From Argentina anserina (lineage: Eukaryota > Streptophyta > Magnoliopsida > Rosales > Rosaceae): a stretch of DNA of 64,000 nucleotides. The translations under genes and the position numbers were made by a program. The notes under the pieces were generated by a model that searched no databases, was not told where the DNA came from, and worked only from the letters and a program-made list of their open reading frames with translations. Shown piece after piece: positions 58,776 through 64,000 of this stretch. The DNA lies in assembly GCF_933775445.1 (NCBI RefSeq), contig NC_065873.1:6386001-6450000 (forward strand), in the 5' to 3' direction. Positions within the stretch are counted from its first letter, which is position 1, and each line of letters opens with the position of its first letter.

Positions 58776-59223
58776 TGATAATTTGGACAAAAGATTCAAT
58801 TACATGAAATAAGTAACATGAACAAAACCAGAGGCAAAGAAACGAATTCAACTCAAATAAATCATTAAGATTCTACACATATGCTAAAGATACAATAATG
58901 ATTATGTTGATCTGGGTGCATATTAACATGCCTCCTAGAAATTACACTTGTACGATGTCATAGAGTTACACTTACATCCAGGCACCCAACCAAATATACC
59001 ACCTCTCCTCTCCGATTCTCTCCCACCTACACTGATTCACCAATAAAAAAACAATTTGAAACCAACCGCTGCATCATATCACCCCAGCTCCACTCCAGCC
59101 TCACCTCTTTAGAACCTCACCTCACCAAAGGAGAGAGAAACAGAGTGAGTGTGTCGTCGACATCGAGGCTATCGACGACGTCAATGCTTCACAGGCTGCT
59201 TGGTGGCGTCAAGGAGAGAGAAA

Positions 59224-59368
59224 ATGTGGTCCAGCCGTACTCTGGCATCCTCACTTGTATCCTCACCAATTAAACCTAACCATTTCCACACAGCCAAAAT
59301 CAAATTTCAATCTCCAATACTATCAAATCCAATTCCTTCCAAGAAGTCAGCGACTTCAACTTCCAGCG
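59224..59368 (+). CDS. Possible first exon with a transit-peptide-like N-terminus
   Basis: From ATG at 59224 the frame reads MWSSRTLASSLVSSPIKPNH and continues Ser/Lys-rich with no acidic residue. This resembles a plastid or mitochondrial targeting peptide. It ends at a donor-like site (CAGCG|GTAGGT) at 59368. No following exon is recognisable, since a TIR element begins at 59554. It may be a broken gene start or a chance frame. The leader before it has purine-rich GAGAGAGAAA repeats. Confidence 0.3.
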
Positions 59369-59553
59369 GTAGGTGGTGATCTCAGATCTGGCTTGGTTGA
59401 TGCGCCAGCGATCCGAGAGAGAGAGAGAGATGACGGATCTGTGAAATCGTGTGAGGTAATTGAATAAAAACAAGTGTAGTAATGTATTTTCCAAGGTAAA
59501 CATTGAAACGACCATACGATTTTGAATTGGGCATATTTCTAGGATCTTTGTGC

Positions 59554-60279
59554 ATTTGGTCACTCCCCCATACTTGTAACTCCTTAAACGTTACCCTTAA
59601 AAAACAATTATGTCAAATACATTTCAAATTAAATTAATTAGTTCTTAATCTCTCATTTCTCAACAGTTTAGTCTATTTCATAACAAAATGGTCTATTAAA
59701 TTAATAAAATGACTCAAAAGGCCCTAGTTAAAATTAATTTTGTTCTCCCTTTTTTTTTGTTCTTTCTTATGTTTTTCTCGTTCCGGGAGTCATAATAGAC
59801 GAACATGCCTCTACAAGTATCCAACTAGATCCACCACGCATTCACCACTCTAAATGAAACTTTCTTGATATCGTTTAATTGTCCTGAAAAATCCGTACAT
59901 CCACTACATTAAAGAAGAACGGGAAAACAAGAGGGATTGGGAGAGCGAGAGGTGAGAGAATGTAAAATAAAACCTAGGAAGGAAGACAAAGAGGTAGCTA
60001 TGTATTTCATAAGACTCATCGCTCATTTGTGAGTGTGTTTGAGAGAAATGGAAAGAGAGAAAAAAGAAAAGAAAAGAAAAGAGAAAAGAAAACTTGATTT
60101 TTAAATGAAGGTGTTTTAGTCATTTTAATGTATTTAAATTTATCACTTCAGTGAAATGAACCTAATTGTTCAGAATTGAGAGATTATGGACTAACTAGTT
60201 TAATTTGAAAGATGGGAGACAAAATTAGTTTTAGGGATAAAGTTTAAGGAGTAACAAGTAGTTTGTCTTAAGACCAAAT
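59554..60279. mobile_element. TIR element (ATTTGGTC ends)
   Basis: The left arm ATTTGGTCACTCCCCCATAC and the right arm on the complement, ATTTGGTCTTAAGACAAAC, continue in register through TTGTAACTCCTTAAACGTTA and TTGTTACTCCTTAAACTTTA. Inner parts (CTCTCATTTCTCAACAGTTTAG) also have inverted partners. ~725 bp, no coding region, no clear duplication. Confidence 0.65.
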
Positions 60280-60318
60280 TAAAGAGGTAATTTTTTTGTT
60301 AATAGTGGAAGAATTTAG

Positions 60319-60405
60319 ATTAATATTGACGGTTCTTTTTGTGCTCGTGAGGAGAATGGCGGTACAAGGGCAGTTGTGCAAAATGAATGTCCCCGGGGTT
60401 AACGT
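60319..60405 (+). pseudogene. Fragment of a LINE-type RNase H domain
   Basis: The frame reads INIDGSFCAREENGGTRAVV and then QNECPRG before a stop. The N-[VI/FI]-DG-[SA]-F..GG.G.V[VL] pattern is the first strand pair of the RNase H-like domain found at the end of plant non-LTR retrotransposons and in related host proteins. Only about 28 residues survive. Confidence 0.5.
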
Positions 60406-60578
60406 GCTATGTCCTCCCGGTCACATTTTATGATTTTCATTTTCATACTTCTTATTGTAACACGGGGTCAAGATGCTATGTTTCCCGGTCACATTTTATA
60501 ATATTAATACAATAATTGGAACCTAGGTCAAGTTCTAAAATTTCAAAAAATTAAAAATAAAAGAGAAAATGTGGGGTG

Positions 60579-60774
60579 TGTTGTAGGAGAATCACCCTCT
60601 GTAATCTTCCGGTGTATTTTGTCCTAATTAGTATATGTTAATCTAGATTAAGAAAGATATATAATCCTTGAATCTACAAGATACTCATATTAATGTCTAT
60701 ACAAAGGCTCTCTTATCAATGAATAAAGATGATGATTCTCCATATTTTGATGCGTATTACATTCTTTTGTAACA
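60579..60774 (+). repeat. Copia-type LTR
   Basis: It starts TGTTGTAGGAGAATC and ends TTTTGTAACA, followed directly by CGTTATCAACATG, the counterpart of the site CGTTATCAGCACG next to the Copia LTR at 27764. 196 bp. It is the 5' LTR of the truncated element that follows. Confidence 0.65.
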
Positions 60775-61640
60775 CGTTATCAACATGTAATTCTTACCCT
60801 GAGTTTCTAGCTCTTGAACCCTAATTTCTGAAAAAAAAAATTACTTATATCATGAAAAATTGAACAGAAGAAGATGAAAAACCCTAAGAAATTCTATTGC
60901 AGAAAAAAAATCGCAAAAAGACAAAAAAAAACTAAAAAAACTGTTTGTCATCTAGGCACCTATAAATCTTTTTTAGGCACCCCCGATCTGCCATGATCAG
61001 GTTTTCTACTCTGGTGCTAGCAGTGTCGTCTTCTACTGGATGTCATCGCCTCTGTTGCAAAGCTGTGGCCTCCACCTTGTAGCATGGAGCTCCAACGTCT
61101 CCCATGCCCAATGTCGACGCTCAAGAGCTCGTCGCAACAGGACCTCGTCGACACAGCTCTCCGCCGCTTGACGATGGTGACTCCACGCCTGGAAAGATCG
61201 ACGCAACTCAAGGATGACTCCATGGAGGTCTCCTCCTTCGACGATCTGGTGTTGTTGCATCTGCTCCCAACCCGGATTCTCGGGCCTTACTTGTTTTGCA
61301 ACCCGACCCAATTAGTCTTCTCCGACCGACCATGACAAATGAGAGATTTTTACCTCTCGGGTAATTTTGTAAAAAAGGCATGGTAACTTTACCTCCAGGT
61401 CAAATGTGTATTTACTACAATAATTGTATATTTCTTTTACTATTTTTATCTATATGGCTTATGATAGTACCCATATGTTTTTCATTTTGATGAAATTAAT
61501 TACATGACGATACAACATGTAAGGGTGAGAGTCATTTCGCCGCATATTCGTAGAAATGTGGGAATCAAGCATGATTGTGGAAGTGTGGAACTAAGCAAGA
61601 GCAACTATTATGCTATTTATTTGTCAAACAACTAAGTATG
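60775..61640 (+). mobile_element. 5' leader of a truncated Copia-like element
   Basis: The site CGTTATCAACATG is followed by an A-rich leader and a GC-rich block (60980-61340). The order of blocks matches the leader of the nested Copia (25761-27763, minus strand): ACCCTAAT..TCTGA, the GGCACC..ATC..CCCC stretch, the GC-rich block, CTTTACCTCCAGGT, then TTTTTCATTTTGATGA. Open frames in the GC-rich block (61017-61335, both strands) are leader sequence. Gag and pol are not visible. Confidence 0.55.
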
Positions 61641-64000
61641 TTTAAATTAACGTTACTGTTTTCATGTAATTTAAATTCCTCTGAATTTTTTATTTTGATA
61701 GACTGTTGGTTAGAACGTCTATAAAATATCATGAAAAACATCATCGTTAGTATAGAATAAGCAGGGATCGTTCAGTCCAGGGAATCAAAATGGCCTTAAC
61801 ACTTATCATGTTATTGGGGGATTTGATTTGGATTCTAAAACTACAACTTAAAGTAAATCCTAAATTACTTATATACAATTGATCAACTATTCATCACATA
61901 ACCAAAACACGAATTCTACTCAAGAAACATGTATGACACGTATAGAATAACATATAGGCAGCAAGTATTTCGATTCTTTATAAGTCCATTTCAATTCCAA
62001 TTCTAATTAGAGTCCGAAGCGGTTCATCTAATCGTTAAGACTTCCTAGTTATTTAGAATCAACGAAGCGTTCAATCCTAAACATATGCTACAAAGAGTTC
62101 AACATAACGAAGCGTACTAGTTAAACAACAAAGTAGCACATAAGCACAATAAGTCGAATTAGAAACATGTAAGCAAGCATGGCGTCACTCATCTTGATTA
62201 AACATGCAAATTCCTAGAACTATCACAACCCTAAACAAGTATCAATAATTGAAACACGAAGCGCATATTCAATCAAAGAACACTTTGGTGAATTAAATCG
62301 CAACCCTAGGAGAACCATGGCCTTGGCTTCCTCAAACATTGATTTAGATGTACAAATTCAAGAAATAAATTAAAATAAAACCTAAATAGAAATCGAAAAC
62401 CTACTGCTCATAGATGCTACACACGGCATACACACATATTTCATGAGTTCATGCAATCAAAACATAAAACCAAAGAAGTCTGAATTTATGTTCTTCATAT
62501 ATGAAACCGAAAATAACATCCAATGATTCATACAATGAATTTGAAATTTACAGAAAATAAAAAGAAAGATTACAAGCCATCGATGAATTACACATTTGAA
62601 ACCTTCTAGGATGAAGCAAGGATGAATTCGAATTGGTGAAGGAGGAAGATGAGCACGGCTTGGTGATGATGGATGAAGGTTTTTGGCTTGAATTTTCTGG
62701 ATGTATTTAGGCAGCAATTCGGCTTTGTTTGTGAGAGAATGGTGATGCCAAATATCAAGGGAGGCCATGCCTTTTATAGAGGAAGGAAGAAAGGAGGGGC
62801 TGCTAGGGTTTTGAATGGGCTGATCCATGTATGCACGGCTATGATCTTTTCTCTTTAATTGGATCGAACGGCTGCCCTTCTTTTTCTTGTAGAACAAGCT
62901 CTTATCTCCTTATTTCTCTAGGGTTACACGGCATGGGCTGGGCTCTCCTTATTGGCTGAATAGATGCACACGGCATTGGACTCTTTTTTTTCTTCTTGGA
63001 TATGGGCTGAAGACGTGAGTAGCTTCACCTTCAAGCTCCTTGCCGTCCTCTATTCTTTTCCTCATTGGATATGGACTTTAGCCGTGCTATCTCTCTTTTC
63101 CCATGAATTATCTCTTTAATCTGAAAATAAAAACCAAAATTAATGAAAATAAGATAATTCATTCAAAAATAATGTCTTAATCTAGACAATAGTTGTCTTA
63201 AAAAGACACATGTAATAGATGAACTCAACTAGATTAGGAAAGTTTCTAATTTGCAAAAAGGAAACTTACTAGAATAAGTAAGTTACTAGAACAAGAAAGT
63301 TCATTTAGGAAAGTTTCATAATAAGAGTTTGAGTTCAAGTAGGACTTTCCAACATGGGACGTTTCCTAGTCTAATAAGGATTCCTAATGCAAAAAGGACT
63401 CTCAAGATATCACCAATGCAACTAAAACGTAGAAAGACGAAGACTCCTAATTCAACTAGGTTTCCTAGTCTTATAAGGATTCCTACTCAAACTAGGACTC
63501 TAGACCAATTCTTCGTTTTTAACTCGTTTAAGCACAAAGACACATCCATAACCGTCCTAGACTCCTATTGTGACTCAATGACTCGATATTACAACAATAA
63601 TTGTTAAGCAAAGTACAAATGGAGGTAAAAACATACTAAGAACGTAGCACAAAGTACTCATATCATCTTTCATCGGGGACTTTCAACCTCTCTTTCCATT
63701 TCAACCCGATTCTTTCACTTCTCAGGTGGTATACATGGATATGATTCCCCTGGTACCTAGTTTTAGGAGCGGTTAGGAGTGCCGATGTTACCATCCGTAG
63801 CCGTTGTGTGTAGCTACAGTTTGAAAAAAAATTGAACAAACATCGTTAGCAACGAAAATTGTCGCTTATACCATTGGTTTGTAACTGAAATTATCATTTA
63901 TATCATTGTGATAGAATTTGTCACGATTTATTGAATTGAGTTACTATACTTTAGGACTTGACCTACAATTCAGTACTTAGAAGTTGTATCAGATATTGAT
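61641..64000. other. Repeat-like non-coding DNA, type not resolved
   Basis: Long stretches with the texture of a large non-autonomous LTR element (for example GCAGGGATCGTTCAGTCCAG near 61760), but I cannot find both LTRs or a primer-binding site. Short direct repeats such as TTTCCTAGTCTTATAAGGATT occur at about 63361 and 63460. Frames at 62457-62897 and 63329-63607 resemble no protein family. Confidence 0.35.

Noticed and set aside
1..64000. CRISPR arrays, operons or bacterial features
   Set aside because: None are present. Tandem repeats here are plant satellites, minisatellites or transposon parts, and the genes have spliceosomal introns.

Overview
This is nuclear DNA from a flowering plant, most likely a eudicot. 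It is AT-rich and crowded with transposons. It holds a spliced bHLH transcription-factor gene with GT-AG introns, a spliced universal stress protein (USP) gene, a box C/D snoRNA gene with a typical plant promoter, and plant-type Ty3/gypsy, Ty1/copia, CACTA, hAT and MULE-like elements. The gene proteins resemble Rosaceae and other core eudicot sequences, but the species cannot be fixed from the window.

Layout. 0-8.9 kb: a TIR element full of TTCGG motifs (0.4-1.2 kb), a tandem array of a ~500 bp unit (2.1-5.6 kb) split by a solo LTR (2531-4702), and a second, related solo LTR in the opposite orientation (7588-8890). 8.95-28.3 kb: a nested transposon block. A CACTA-like element carries a 744 bp MULE-like MITE and a decayed minus-strand Copia element. 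The Copia element is itself interrupted by a young, intact Ty3/gypsy chromovirus (15168-25755, 5 bp TSD TAAAT, one 1500-codon gag-pol frame). 28.3-47.5 kb: gene-poor repeat DNA with foldback MITEs, a solo LTR, two hAT-like elements (one cutting off the start of an F-box gene remnant), microsatellites, and a second ~500 bp-unit array inside a long-TIR element (39.3-41.5 kb). 47.6-58.3 kb: the genic island, with a CIB1/bHLH63-type gene on the plus strand, an exon-like orphan fragment, the USP gene on the minus strand, a hAT MITE, and a U15-like snoRNA on the minus strand. 58.3-64 kb: repeats again, including a Copia LTR with its leader, related to the leader of the nested Copia.

The protein-coding genes are independent single-copy-type genes, with no sign of operon-like grouping. 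The bHLH protein should be a nuclear G-box/E-box binding factor and its promoter region holds a perfect G-box. The USP protein should be a small soluble ATP-binding protein. The snoRNA should guide 2'-O-methylation of 25S rRNA. The strongest leads for new biology are the ~500 bp tandem unit found in two inverted arrays, the conserved modules shared by otherwise different LTRs, the ACGT-palindrome array inside the chromovirus LTR, and the snoRNA whose two complementary segments map to one continuous rRNA stretch.
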